This document shows positions 7,900 to 17,192 of a stretch of 64,000 bases of DNA, one piece after another. Numbering within the stretch: the stretch's first letter is position 1; each line of letters opens with the position of its first letter. Origin of the DNA: an uncultured Bacteroidales bacterium (lineage in GTDB: Bacteria > Bacteroidota > Bacteroidia > Bacteroidales > P3); assembly GCA_944320465.1 (NCBI GenBank), contig CALUHO010000001.1, positions 124,001-188,000 of the forward strand, read 5' to 3'. Position numbers and translations under genes: made by a program. Under the pieces are notes generated by a model, which ran no database searches, had not been told where the DNA came from, and saw only the letters and a list, made by a program, of their open reading frames with translations.

Positions 7900-10800
7900 T
7901 TATTTGGCAATCTTCAAGCTTGCCGTCTGGCCGTTGTCCAATTCAACCAGAATCAGGTAGAGGCCATCAGCAAGATGTTGAGCTGGGATTCGGAGGGTCC
8001 CGGAAGCCACGCCAAGGTCTTCATAGACCTTGCTGCCTGCCATGTTGAAGACGCTGACCTGACGGATGTCGCAGCTGCTTTCAATCAGGAAGTCGCCCTT
8101 GTCTAACCTGCCGCTCACGAAGCTGGCATCCGTCCCCTCGTTGGCCACGTTCTCGCTGACGGTGACATAGCACGAAGCGGAGTGTTCCCCGTCGGGTGTG
8201 CTGACAGTCACGGTAGTGGAACCTTTGGCATGGCCGCTGACAAGGCCGTTGCTGTTGACGGTGGCCACGGATTCATCGCCCGAAGTCCAGACCAGAGGCA
8301 CTTCGGTAGCGTCTTCCGGATAGAGGGTAGCCCGAAGCTGGAAGGAAGGCGTGGCATTGTTGAGGGTGATGCTGCTTTCGTTCAAGGTAATGTCTTCAAT
8401 CGGGATAATGACATTGACCACGCAGGTGTCGGAGGCATGGCCGTCTTCGGATACGGCGATTACCTGCGTTGTGCCGACCGCTACGCCCATGAGGGTGCTA
8501 CCGTAGCACATCACGATACCTTCGTTGGCGGACCGGAACAAGACGTGCTGGTTGGTGGCCTCTTCGGGCAGTACGGTGTATTCGAGGGTAAGGGTGCCGT
8601 ACGGGCTGGTCGTCACGGTGTCTTCAGCAAGGATGACCTGTTCTACCGGAATGGTTACATGCACCTGGCAGGAAGCGGTGAAGCCGCCGTCGTTGGTGGT
8701 TACGGTGATGGTGGCCGTACCGGCATTGTTTCCGGTCACTACGCCGTCCTGGTTCACGGAAGCGATGGCCACGTCCGAACTGCTGAACCGGCAAGTCTTG
8801 TCGGTGGCATCAGCAGGGATAATTGTAGGCAGGAGGGTGAGGCTTGAACCCTTTTCGATGGACGTTTCTGCAAAAGGCAGTTCCACGGCACGGACATTGA
8901 ACTCGAACCAAAGACGTGGCATGTTGCCGCTCATGACCCAAGGAGCCAGCGAGTCTTGCCCGAAAGTCCAGGTATTGGCTTCGTAGAAGGCTTGATTGAA
9001 CTCTTCCAAGGTGCCGGTCTGGCCGTGCTTGCGGTTTGCCTGGGTCATGGTGTCGCTGGCGGCAGGAGCATACAGCGAATCTGCCCGCGGTCCTACCAGC
9101 AAGGTGTTGACGGCGTAGTTGGAATCCATGGCGATGTTGCCGCTGTAATCGGAATAATAGTCGGCATTGGCCACGCGGGCATAATCGATAGGCGACACGA
9201 TGGTGTCGTTCAAGGCGAACGAATGTTTTACATAGCCAGGCATCATGCCCAATTGGGTGTTCCCGGCAATGCCGCCGGCCATGTTATTGTGCCATTGCGT
9301 GGTTTCATCGTAGAGCGAGGTGATGCTTCCGGTAGCGTAGGCGTTTTCCGTGAAACCCCGGTTGTCGCCCACGATGCCCCCGGCATAGGACACCGCGGTC
9401 ACATCCATTCCGGAATGGCAGTTCCGGATGGAGGCGTTCATCATGGTGCTGCCCACGATACCTCCGGCCGTATTGCTGGTTCCGAGGATGGCACCCGAAG
9501 TGGTGGAGTTGGTTACCGAGCGTTGGGCCATCAGCTGGCCTGTAATGCCGCCCGTGGTCGCATCGCCGGTGATGTTCATCGTTCCGGAAAAGCTGCATTG
9601 GTCGATGCTGCCCATGACGGTACCGGCAAGGCCGCCTACCGTAGCATCCGTGAGAATTTCGAAATCGGCTTCCACATGGCAGTTTTTCAAATCTCCTGTC
9701 AGGCTGGCGGCAATGCAGCCGATATAATACGGGTCGTTGAGCGTGAACGAGACATTCTTCATCAGAAGGTTCTGGATGCTGCCGTTGTTCACATTGGCGA
9801 ACAGGCCGGCGTTCCCCTCATGCTCGTGTATCGTGATGTTCTTGATATAGTGGTTCTTGCCATCGAAATGGCCGCTGAAGGTTTCAATGGCGGGGAATCC
9901 GCTGCCGCTCACGCCGCTGAAGGCGCTCATGTCGATGTCGTTGCCTAATTCAAACCAGGCATCGGGATGGTTGCGCACCAGGTCCAGTTCCACGGGATTG
10001 GTGATGATGTAGGGATTTTCTTCCGTACCTTCCCCTTGCAGGCTCGGCTCGTCCAAAGGCAGACGGTAGAAGTCGGTTTTGGATTCGCCGTAGACATCCA
10101 CGTAACTTACATACAGCCATTGCAGTTTCGTCCGGGTTGCATCGGCCAGGACACCGGCCCCGTCCAAGGGCAGGCCGTCGGAAATCCGCCATACATAAAG
10201 CGTGGAATCCTCGTTGGACATGCCGAAGCCTCCGCCGTAGCTTCCGGTTTCCACATAATATTCCCTTGCGAACCAGAGGTATTCCAGTTTTTCATCGGAA
10301 ATGAAGGCATAAGGGTTGAGGGTGCTGACATTCAGGATGGGCTGGAAAGAAGCGGCGTTGGGTCCCAAGTCGATGCGTACGCGCTTGAGCTCGTTGCCCT
10401 CGGTATCGTAGTGGGCTACCAAGCCGTAGGTCGTGTTCTCCCCGGCTTCGCTGCTCCCCAAGCCGAACACGTATTCGTAGCTACCGTTCTTGTCAGGGAT
10501 CCGATCGTAGTTGAGCGAAATCATGAAGCCGTTGTGCCGGGCCGGGAAAGTGTAGACGAATTCCTGGGCATCGATGTCGTACATCCCCACGGCGGTGATG
10601 CCGCCGCCGTTGTCCATCCAGAGTCCGTACTGGGTATTCTGGCCGGGAATGTCCTGAAGACGGGTCATCCCGCTCAAGCCATCGGGCAGCAGTTCCTTAA
10701 TCATGTTTCCATCCTCGTCCATCAAATAGAAATAAAGGATGTTGCAGTCGCAGCTTGCCACATAGCGGCTCATGCCGTACAGCACTTCGAACTTGTCATC

Positions 10801-11955
10801 CCCGTTGAAAGTGTGGCGGGTGAGCCGGTATTTGTCAAAGTAGAGCTGCGAACCCACGCTCCATTCGTTCTCGTCCTGACCGATCAAGGGCAAGGCGATG
10901 CTTTTGGCCAGGCTGAAGTCCGGGTTGTAAATGTCAATCATGTAGCGGTTGTTCTTTTCCACCACCGGGTTCATCTGGTCCCCGTTGGCCACGAAAGGCT
11001 TCTGGTTGTGGCGGACGACATAGAAGAAGTCTCCTTCTATTTCCATCGTTTCAATGAAGGGGCCTTCGGTATAGGAGGTCAGGTTGTTGGCTAAGCTGAA
11101 CACGTGGAGGGGCTGCCCGTCGGGTTCGAGGAGGTCGCGCGTGTTCCAGACTTCGACATGGGCCGTGTCGGAGATGGGGGAATAGTTGCTGCGTGTAATC
11201 AACGCCCGGTTCTCCGTTGAATATCCGGAAGGTGCTTGGTGGAGATTGAGGCCTTGGGTCGAACCACGTTTGGCGAGGATTTCCCCGTCCTCGTTGACGA
11301 CATAAATCGTGTCGCGGCAGCTGATGGGACCCAATCCGAATCCGCCGGAGAAGCTGTGGGCCTGGATGACGAATTCCAGTTTGTTGTCTGTGTTGAAGAC
11401 GCGGGAAGAGTATTGCGTCATGATGGAAAAGGTCTGCGTCGTATCCGTGTTGGAGTACAACTCGAATTCCTTGATGGGCTTCAAGGAGTCGTTGTAGTAA
11501 GTGAAACGGATTCCTTTATAGTATTGTTGAGTGCCATAGACAACGTTGGAAGGAATCGGCTCGATGGAGTACAGCATCTGCGTCCCGTCTTCCGTGCTGC
11601 TCAACGATCCCCAGCCGGATACGGCCAAAGTGGCTTCCACGGAGAGGTTGTCCGTTCCTGTGTTTGTTACGCTTTTGGCTTTGACGGCATTGTATAGAGC
11701 CGGATTGCTGGACAGGGGCCACCAGTTCGGTTCTTGGAAGACCTTGTCGGTCCGGTCGGCCCAGTCGGATAGCTTGTGCGCAGGAACGTGGGGCAGGGTT
11801 TCCGCCGTGGCCCCGGCAAAGATTTCCATGCGTTGCTGTTCAACGGCTTTTTCTTGTTCGGTCTGCGCGTTCTGTGGAAAGAAAGCGTTTTGCGCCATGA
11901 GGCCGGAGGATACGATCCCTATGGCGAGGCTCAATGTTAGCAATGTTCTCTTCAT
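7900..11955 (-). CDS. Giant secreted protein with GLUG region, three Big2 domains and T9SS sorting domain
   Basis: I start at the ATG at 11955 because it opens a signal peptide (MKRTLLTLSLAIGIVSSG, LMAQ); an upstream in-frame ATG adds 34 polar residues. The 1351-residue product has a beta-rich N-terminal region (~25-630) without a family I recognise, then a parallel-beta region (~640-920) with GEGTEENPYIITNP, HFDGKNHYI and GGIVG/GGIAG repeats typical of GLUG adhesin-like segments. Three bacterial Ig-like Big2 domains follow (~1020-1265, each with ASVNQDGVVTG-type cores). The end (~1265-1351) is a T9SS domain with FNMAGSKVYE and LADGLYLILVE. Likely a surface adhesin or polysaccharide-contact protein. 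It is a full-length paralogue of the next upstream gene. A micro-membrane-protein gene follows. Confidence 0.85.
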   Translation of the reverse strand: MKRTLLTLSLAIGIVSSGLMAQNAFFPQNAQTEQEKAVEQQRMEIFAGATAETLPHVPAHKLSDWADRTDKVFQEPNWWPLSSNPALYNAVKAKSVTNTGTDNLSVEATLAVSGWGSLSSTEDGTQMLYSIEPIPSNVVYGTQQYYKGIRFTYYNDSLKPIKEFELYSNTDTTQTFSIMTQYSSRVFNTDNKLEFVIQAHSFSGGFGLGPISCRDTIYVVNEDGEILAKRGSTQGLNLHQAPSGYSTENRALITRSNYSPISDTAHVEVWNTRDLLEPDGQPLHVFSLANNLTSYTEGPFIETMEIEGDFFYVVRHNQKPFVANGDQMNPVVEKNNRYMIDIYNPDFSLAKSIALPLIGQDENEWSVGSQLYFDKYRLTRHTFNGDDKFEVLYGMSRYVASCDCNILYFYLMDEDGNMIKELLPDGLSGMTRLQDIPGQNTQYGLWMDNGGGITAVGMYDIDAQEFVYTFPARHNGFMISLNYDRIPDKNGSYEYVFGLGSSEAGENTTYGLVAHYDTEGNELKRVRIDLGPNAASFQPILNVSTLNPYAFISDEKLEYLWFAREYYVETGSYGGGFGMSNEDSTLYVWRISDGLPLDGAGVLADATRTKLQWLYVSYVDVYGESKTDFYRLPLDEPSLQGEGTEENPYIITNPVELDLVRNHPDAWFELGNDIDMSAFSGVSGSGFPAIETFSGHFDGKNHYIKNITIHEHEGNAGLFANVNNGSIQNLLMKNVSFTLNDPYYIGCIAASLTGDLKNCHVEADFEILTDATVGGLAGTVMGSIDQCSFSGTMNITGDATTGGITGQLMAQRSVTNSTTSGAILGTSNTAGGIVGSTMMNASIRNCHSGMDVTAVSYAGGIVGDNRGFTENAYATGSITSLYDETTQWHNNMAGGIAGNTQLGMMPGYVKHSFALNDTIVSPIDYARVANADYYSDYSGNIAMDSNYAVNTLLVGPRADSLYAPAASDTMTQANRKHGQTGTLEEFNQAFYEANTWTFGQDSLAPWVMSGNMPRLWFEFNVRAVELPFAETSIEKGSSLTLLPTIIPADATDKTCRFSSSDVAIASVNQDGVVTGNNAGTATITVTTNDGGFTASCQVHVTIPVEQVILAEDTVTTSPYGTLTLEYTVLPEEATNQHVLFRSANEGIVMCYGSTLMGVAVGTTQVIAVSEDGHASDTCVVNVIIPIEDITLNESSITLNNATPSFQLRATLYPEDATEVPLVWTSGDESVATVNSNGLVSGHAKGSTTVTVSTPDGEHSASCYVTVSENVANEGTDASFVSGRLDKGDFLIESSCDIRQVSVFNMAGSKVYEDLGVASGTLRIPAQHLADGLYLILVELDNGQTASLKIAK

Positions 11956-12163
11956 GATGCTTTTTTTTGTTATCCGGTCAGGGATGCGGCCATCTGCAGC
12001 CTGGCCGTCCTTTGCTTCCGGGATTTTCTTGGCTCGAAGAAAAAGAGAATTGGACAAGGATAGAAAAAAACAGCTACGGAAAATTTACCGTTCTTGAAAA
12101 TAGTAGTACGGGGGATGTACTGCAAGAGTCGATATATATATATATATCAATTGGTTACAAAAT

Positions 12164-12189
12164 AAAGAATCCGCCTTGGCGGATTCTTT
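12164..12189. terminator. Symmetric terminator-like hairpin
   Basis: AAAGAATCCGCC pairs perfectly with GGCGGATTCTTT around TT. It has A-rich and T-rich flanks and could work in either direction. Confidence 0.6.
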
Positions 12190-12248
12190 CCAGTACCTTC
12201 AAAACTGTGCGGATTTATTTTGCGAGCAGGGGGAAGCGTCATCGGGGC

Positions 12249-12346
12249 TTTGTCCCAACGTAGGCCGCTCGCTTCCGGTATCTGTCAGCGGTACAATATC
12301 AGCGAGGCGGAAGTTTTGTCCCAACGTAGACTGCTCGCTTCTGGTA
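12249..12346. repeat. Pair of 32-bp direct repeats
   Basis: The block TTTGTCCCAACGTAG...GCTCGCTTC.GGTA occurs at 12249-12280 and 12315-12346 with three mismatches, 66 bp apart. A GCGAGC segment near 12220 is a partial inverted match. The sequence has no coding signal; it may be a remnant of a mobile repeat. Confidence 0.6.
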
Positions 12347-12366
12347 AACCCGGATCGGTCATCGAT

Positions 12367-12394
12367 AAAAAAGAGGAGGCTTGCGGCCCCCTCT
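12367..12394 (-). terminator. Terminator downstream of the second micro-membrane-protein gene
   Basis: On the minus strand AGAGGGGGC pairs with GCCTCCTCT (one G-U pair) around five bases, followed by a T run. GGTTTTTGGTTG (plus-strand complement at 12396-12407) precedes it exactly as at the first locus, so gene and terminator look like one duplicated unit later split by inserted repeats. Confidence 0.65.
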
Positions 12395-12412
12395 CCAACC
12401 AAAAACCAGTTA

Positions 12413-12439
12413 CCCCAAAGTCTGATGACCGATTTGGGG
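12413..12439. repeat. REP-like hairpin, copy 3 (best preserved)
   Basis: CCCCAAA and TTTGGGG form a perfect 7-bp stem around the loop GTCTGATGACCGA. It stands alone in the intergenic region and gives the clearest picture of the unit. Confidence 0.7.
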
Positions 12440-12509
12440 TTAACCAAAACCAATATTTATTATGAGGAATGCAGGTTGAGGGTGTATCTTAGGTACGTGA
12501 CTGAGTTCG

Positions 12510-12665
12510 AGTCTCGAAAAACAGTGCAAACCGAGAGCCGAACCAAACCGATAGGTTTGAGTTTGCTTTCCAGCGAACACAGGCTACGTCTCAGCATAGC
12601 CGAAACGAGTTTTGTCTCTGCCTTCGACTTGCACTGCTTTTGGCCGAGGTGCAGCCTGTTTTCGG
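12510..12665. repeat. Long imperfect palindromic repeat
   Basis: A left segment containing AAAACAGTGCAAACCGAGAG is mirrored by a right segment containing CGACTTGCACTGCTTTTGG, and a smaller GGCTA...TAGCC hairpin lies between them. Base composition differs from the genes around it. It resembles intergenic palindromes common in Bacteroidales, but I cannot name the family. Confidence 0.5.
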
Positions 12666-12720
12666 TGAAACCCAAGAAACGCAGCAGATTGATCATTATG
12701 ACACATCGCCCTTTGCTTGC

Positions 12721-12840
12721 CTATTCCAATGTACTGATCAGTAAGATGACAACCACGATAATGCCTGCCAGCGATATGACCATGATGGGTACCAGGTTCT
12801 TGGAGATGAAGTTTTTGGGATGACTTTCAGTTTTTTCCAT
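12721..12840 (-). CDS. 39-residue single-pass membrane peptide (paralogue of 7675-7800)
   Basis: It reads MEKTESHPKNFISKNLV, then a hydrophobic helix PIMVISLAGIIVVVILLI, ending STLE. The charged start, the PIMV motif at the membrane entry and the total length match the peptide at 7675-7800, while spacer residues differ. It lies downstream of the terminator of the second giant GLUG/Big2 gene, on the same strand, as its paralogue does at the first. No ribosome-binding site is evident, which is usual in this phylum. Function unknown. Confidence 0.7.
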   Translation of the reverse strand: MEKTESHPKNFISKNLVPIMVISLAGIIVVVILLISTLE

Positions 12841-12850
12841 TCGGTACGGG

Positions 12851-12893
12851 TTATTGCCATGGAGAGAGGCTCGGCAGTCTCCTCCATGGCAAT
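12851..12893 (-). terminator. Terminator of the second giant GLUG/Big2 gene
   Basis: ATTGCCATGGAG pairs with CTCCATGGCAAT around a ~18-nt loop, 14 bp after the stop codon. No strong T tract follows, so it may only be 3'-end stabilising. Confidence 0.6.
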
Positions 12894-12906
12894 ATTAGAA
12901 ATGTGT

Positions 12907-15900
12907 TTATTTGATCAGTTTCACGATGGCTTGCTGCCCGTCTTCCAAGGTGGCCCGTATCAGGTAGAGGCCATTGGAGAATCCTCCGCCCGGGATCCTG
13001 ACCATGCAGGCGTTGAATGAATGGTTTGCATAAGTCAGGTTCCCAGCCGTGGAGTAAATCTGGACAGCGGCAATCGGCAAGGAGCATTCCAGCACAAAGT
13101 CCCCGTGATCTATCCTGCCGGTGAGGGAAACGGCATCCGCTCCTTCGTTGGCCACGTTCTCGGTTACCTGGACGTAGCAGGAGGCGGACACAGCCCCGTC
13201 GGACGTGCTGACAGTCACGGTGGCGGAACCCATGGCATGACCGCTGACCATGCCTGTATTGCTGACGGTAGCCACGTTTTCATCGGTCGAAGTCCATGTC
13301 AGAGGCACCTCGGTGGCATCGTCCGGGTAGAGGGTGGCTCGCAACTGGAACGATGGCGTGGCATTGTTCAGGGTGATGCTGCTCTCGTTCAGGAAGATTT
13401 GTTCGACGGGGATATAGACCCGTACCACGCAGGTGTCGGATGCATCGCCTTTTTCTGCGGCTGCCACCACTTTGGCATATCCGGGTTCCATGCCGGTAAT
13501 CAAGCTTCCTACGCTTCTGGCGATACTCGGATCCAAAGAATAGTATCTCAAGCCTTTGTTGGTGGCATCTTCAGGGAATGCTTCTGCTGTTACCGTGATG
13601 TCTGCCATTTTGGCCACATAGAATGTGTCGGCGGTGAACCGGACTTCTTCCACAGGAATCTCGACATTGATGATGCAGGAGGCCGTCATGCCGCCCTCTT
13701 CCGTGGTGACGGTGATGGTCGCGCTGCCAGCGTTGTTGGCCGTCACGACCCCTTCTTGGTTCACAGATGCGACAGCGGCATCGGATGTGGCAAAGAATAC
13801 GTTCTTGTTGGAGGCATCAGCAGGAATGATGACCGGGACAAGGGTCAGGCTTTCCCCTTTGTCAATCGTGGTTTCGGCAAAGGGAAGCTCCACGCCGCGC
13901 ACGTTGAATTCCCACCAGAGGCGAGGCTTGCTGCCGGACATCTGCCAAGGGGCCGCGGAATCGGATCCGAAGGCCCATCCGTAATCGGAATAGAACTCCT
14001 GCGTGAAGTCTGCCAGTTCGTGCGATTCCCCGTGCATGCGGTTGATGGCGCAGTTGGTATCGTTCACAGGGTCCAGTTCTTCCATGGTTGCGCCAATCCG
14101 CATGTCTTTTTTGGCGAAGTTCGAGTCTAATGTAGGACTTCCTTGGTAATTGTCGTACATAGTGGCATAGGCAATTCTGGCAAAATTTTCCGGTGCCCAG
14201 ACGGTATCGTTAAGGGCGAACGAGTATTTGATCTGGCCGCTTCCGGTCAGGCTTGTGCTTCCGGCGATGCCACCGGCCCCGCCGGGAAAGTTAGTCTGGT
14301 CGTTCTGGGCAAACAGGATGTTCCCATCGGCGTAGGTCCTTGTAATCTGGCCGGTGTTTTCGCCGATGATACCGCCGAAGGATTCGTTTCCGGTTACATC
14401 CATGCTGGAGTAGCAGTCTGTGATGTTGCCTCCGTTGCGGGAGGTCGAACCGCAAATGCCGCCGACCGATGCCACGCCTTTTATCGAGCCTTTCGTTGTA
14501 CTGTTCATGATGGTGCTGCCGGTTTTCAGCTGGCCTGCTATGCCACCTACGTTTTCGCCTTTGGCTACGTTGATGCTGCCTTGGAAGCTGCATTGGTCGA
14601 TAATCGTGTAGACGGAGGCTTCACCGACGATGCCGCCGAACATCTCATTTCCGAAGGAGGAGTGTTCTGTCGACACATGGCAGTTTCGGATGATGCCTCC
14701 CATGGATTGGCCTGCGATGCTTCCCATGATAGTGTATCCTTCTTCGAAGCTGATGTTCTCCATGCGGAGGTTTTCGATGCTTGCTTCGGGCATCAGCAAA
14801 GCGAATAGGCCATGCGATGTCAGATGCAGGTTGGAGAGGCAGTGGTTCTGTCCGTCGAGATGTCCGTAGAATTCTGGTATGCTGATGAATCCCGAACCAT
14901 CGAGGCCTGAGTAGGATGCCATGTCGATGTCGTTTCCAAGAATGAAATATGCATCTGGATAGTTCCGGATCTGATCCAGCTCGAACGCGTTGGTGATGAC
15001 ATAAGGATCTTCTTCCGTGCCTTGTCCTTGCAAGGTGTCCGGGGTTTCCAGCGGCAGTTGGTAGAAGATGGTCTTGGAAACCGAAATGCCGTCGGGAGAG
15101 AAGGAGACGAACATGGCATGGTTCTTGGTTCCTGCCATGTCGCGCAGCAGGCCGGCATTGGCAATGCTGCCGTGTTCCGGGTTGTCGTCTATTACGTAGA
15201 GGTTCTTTTCTGCTGTGGCTATGCCCAAGCGTCGGTGCATGCCGGCATCGTCGAGCGTGGCGGACATGTAGAGGTATTCCATTTCTTCATCAGGTACAAA
15301 AGTGTACGGATTCAGGGTCGAAGCATTGAACAACGGGGAGAACACGGCGCCGTTTTTACCGATATTGATTTGGATTCGTTGGGTCGGTTGCCCTTCTTGG
15401 TCGTAGCGTGCGATGATACCGTATGTGGTTTCGTCATCGGCTTCGCCCATCCCCAATGCGAAGATGTAGTCATAACCGCCGTTGACGTTGACTGCACGGT
15501 CAAAAGTAGAGGAAAGCTGATCCCCGTTGAGATTGGCAGGAAAGAAGAACCCTTTTTCCATGTCCGGCATGCGGAACATCTGGAAGCCCGATATGCCATC
15601 TCCTTGGCTCATGGAAATGGCGTATTCATCCTCTTGGCCAGGAATGTCAAGCAAGCGTTTCACGCCGGAAATCTGTTCGGCTATGTCCTGGATGATGTTG
15701 CCGTCTTCGTCTACCAAGTACAAATTCATCATTTCACAGTCGCAATCGGCGTGATACTGGTTTATACCGTAGATGATTTCAATCTTATCATCGTTGTTGA
15801 AGGTATGGCGGGTGATTCTGTATTTGTCGAAATAATCGAGCGAGGCCATGCTGTAATCATTCTCTTCTATTCCAAAAAGCGGCAACCGGATGTCTTTCAC

Positions 15901-16929
15901 TGTGTCGAAGTTCATGTCGAGCATGATAATCCTGAATTCGTTGTCTTTTTCAACGATTGGATTCAGCATGTCACCGTTAGAGATAAAAGGTTTGGCATAT
16001 TGGGTAGTCACATAAAAAGGTTCCCCTTCGATTTCCATGATCGATGCCATGGGGCCGGAGCTGTAGGCTACAAGGTTGTCAGGAATAGCGAATCTGAACA
16101 ACGGGACAGGGGTTTCGCCCACGAAGTTCTCGGCTTCATAGATGTAGGTGAAGGTTGTGTCGTGCAAGCCGGAGTAGTAGGCTGGACTTACGGCGATGCG
16201 GTTTTCATCGAAGAATTCTCCAGGGGCAGTATGCAGGGAGGCATCGCTGGTGTTTCCGATTCGCTGGAGAATCTCGCCGTCTTCGTTGACAATGAACATG
16301 GTATCTCGGCAAGATTCGGGTCCGTATCCCGCAGCGAAGCTGTGCGCATGAATCATGAATTCCATCTTGTCGTCCCAGTTGAAGTAATTGGTAGAGTATT
16401 GGCTCATGATGTTGACACTCTGGGTCGTATCGGAGGTTTTCAGGTAAAAGTCTTTCGTGGCTTTGAGGCTGTCGTCGTAGCAGGTGATTGTGACGCCGCG
16501 GGAATAATTGCGTACTCCGTTCCGATCGACATCGGAGGGGTCGTATTCTATCGTGATGAGCATGGAATTGCCATTCTCTGGATTCGTCAGCATGGTCCAT
16601 GAGATGGAGCCGAATTCCCCGATGGCGGTCAGTCTGTCCGCATCATCCTTTGTCTTTCGGGAAATGACGGACTGGTACAAGGCAGGATATTCCGCTAATG
16701 AACGCATGTGCGCCCCGTGGCTGTTTTTCTGCCTTATATCATTGTATCTTTCGATGGAGGATGTTTGCAGGATTGGAATCACATCGCTTTCCGCCCCTTG
16801 GAAGATGTCTATTTTTTTCTGTTCATAGGCTAGCCTCTTTTGCTCGTAAGAGGTTTTTACGTTCTGTGCCATGACACTGGAAGAAGCTATTCCTATGGCG
16901 CAGCATAAGGTCAGCAGTTGCTTTTTCAT
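12907..16929 (-). CDS. Giant secreted GLUG/Big2 protein, T9SS cargo (paralogue of 7900-11955)
   Basis: The ATG at 16929 opens the signal peptide MKKQLLTLCCAIGIASSS, VMAQ. The 1340-residue product follows the same order as its neighbour: beta-rich N-terminal region with SCRDTMFIVNEDGEILQ (matching SCRDTIYVVNEDGEILA in the paralogue), GLUG-like region from ~630 with GTEEDPYVITN and GGI.G repeats, three Big2 domains (~1010-1255) and a T9SS domain ending with YSTAGNLTY and SNGLYLIRATLE. The third Big2 domain (FLNESSITLNNATPSFQLRA) is almost identical to the paralogue, which points to recent conversion or strong constraint. Likely a surface adhesin. Downstream lies its own micro-membrane-protein gene. 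Confidence 0.85.
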   Translation of the reverse strand: MKKQLLTLCCAIGIASSSVMAQNVKTSYEQKRLAYEQKKIDIFQGAESDVIPILQTSSIERYNDIRQKNSHGAHMRSLAEYPALYQSVISRKTKDDADRLTAIGEFGSISWTMLTNPENGNSMLITIEYDPSDVDRNGVRNYSRGVTITCYDDSLKATKDFYLKTSDTTQSVNIMSQYSTNYFNWDDKMEFMIHAHSFAAGYGPESCRDTMFIVNEDGEILQRIGNTSDASLHTAPGEFFDENRIAVSPAYYSGLHDTTFTYIYEAENFVGETPVPLFRFAIPDNLVAYSSGPMASIMEIEGEPFYVTTQYAKPFISNGDMLNPIVEKDNEFRIIMLDMNFDTVKDIRLPLFGIEENDYSMASLDYFDKYRITRHTFNNDDKIEIIYGINQYHADCDCEMMNLYLVDEDGNIIQDIAEQISGVKRLLDIPGQEDEYAISMSQGDGISGFQMFRMPDMEKGFFFPANLNGDQLSSTFDRAVNVNGGYDYIFALGMGEADDETTYGIIARYDQEGQPTQRIQINIGKNGAVFSPLFNASTLNPYTFVPDEEMEYLYMSATLDDAGMHRRLGIATAEKNLYVIDDNPEHGSIANAGLLRDMAGTKNHAMFVSFSPDGISVSKTIFYQLPLETPDTLQGQGTEEDPYVITNAFELDQIRNYPDAYFILGNDIDMASYSGLDGSGFISIPEFYGHLDGQNHCLSNLHLTSHGLFALLMPEASIENLRMENISFEEGYTIMGSIAGQSMGGIIRNCHVSTEHSSFGNEMFGGIVGEASVYTIIDQCSFQGSINVAKGENVGGIAGQLKTGSTIMNSTTKGSIKGVASVGGICGSTSRNGGNITDCYSSMDVTGNESFGGIIGENTGQITRTYADGNILFAQNDQTNFPGGAGGIAGSTSLTGSGQIKYSFALNDTVWAPENFARIAYATMYDNYQGSPTLDSNFAKKDMRIGATMEELDPVNDTNCAINRMHGESHELADFTQEFYSDYGWAFGSDSAAPWQMSGSKPRLWWEFNVRGVELPFAETTIDKGESLTLVPVIIPADASNKNVFFATSDAAVASVNQEGVVTANNAGSATITVTTEEGGMTASCIINVEIPVEEVRFTADTFYVAKMADITVTAEAFPEDATNKGLRYYSLDPSIARSVGSLITGMEPGYAKVVAAAEKGDASDTCVVRVYIPVEQIFLNESSITLNNATPSFQLRATLYPDDATEVPLTWTSTDENVATVSNTGMVSGHAMGSATVTVSTSDGAVSASCYVQVTENVANEGADAVSLTGRIDHGDFVLECSLPIAAVQIYSTAGNLTYANHSFNACMVRIPGGGFSNGLYLIRATLEDGQQAIVKLIK

Positions 16930-17192
16930 AATTTGGATTTTTGGTTTGTTCGGTTGCCCGTGCGGGCTTTCTTCCGAGACCGGCATCGTCTCGTATCCGG
17001 ATTACGGGGCTTGCCTCTTGTGCTGTGTCTCGGCAATACGAAGAAACGTCATGAGCGGGAGAAAGGGAAAAAATACGTTACGGGAAAAATACTGGACACC
17101 GGGAATAGTACTACTAAAATGATACCTTTTTATTTGCAATAACTTGAAAATATATTAAATGGATTGTTTTGTGATTTGCTTCAGCCGTTGAA

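Larger units (their letters stand above)
11956..12720. other. Repeat-rich intergenic region between the two giant genes
   Basis: This 765-bp stretch has no convincing protein gene. It contains, left to right, an AT dinucleotide run (~12132-12148), a symmetric terminator-like hairpin, a pair of 32-bp direct repeats, a terminator for the second micro-membrane protein, a REP-like hairpin, and a long imperfect palindrome. The promoter of the first giant gene must lie in its left part, but no TAnnTTTG box was found there. Confidence 0.6.

Noticed and set aside
12132..12148. AT dinucleotide run, considered as a phase-variable tract or origin-like element
   Set aside because: It is short, has no flanking boxes or DnaA-like sites and does not overlap a promoter match.
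12460..12696. 78-codon open frame on the minus strand
   Set aside because: It lies entirely in the palindromic repeat and its composition follows the repeat.
15022..16602. Open frame of 526 codons antisense to the second giant gene
   Set aside because: Shadow frame; similar frames lie antisense to the paralogue, following from shared sequence rather than shared function.
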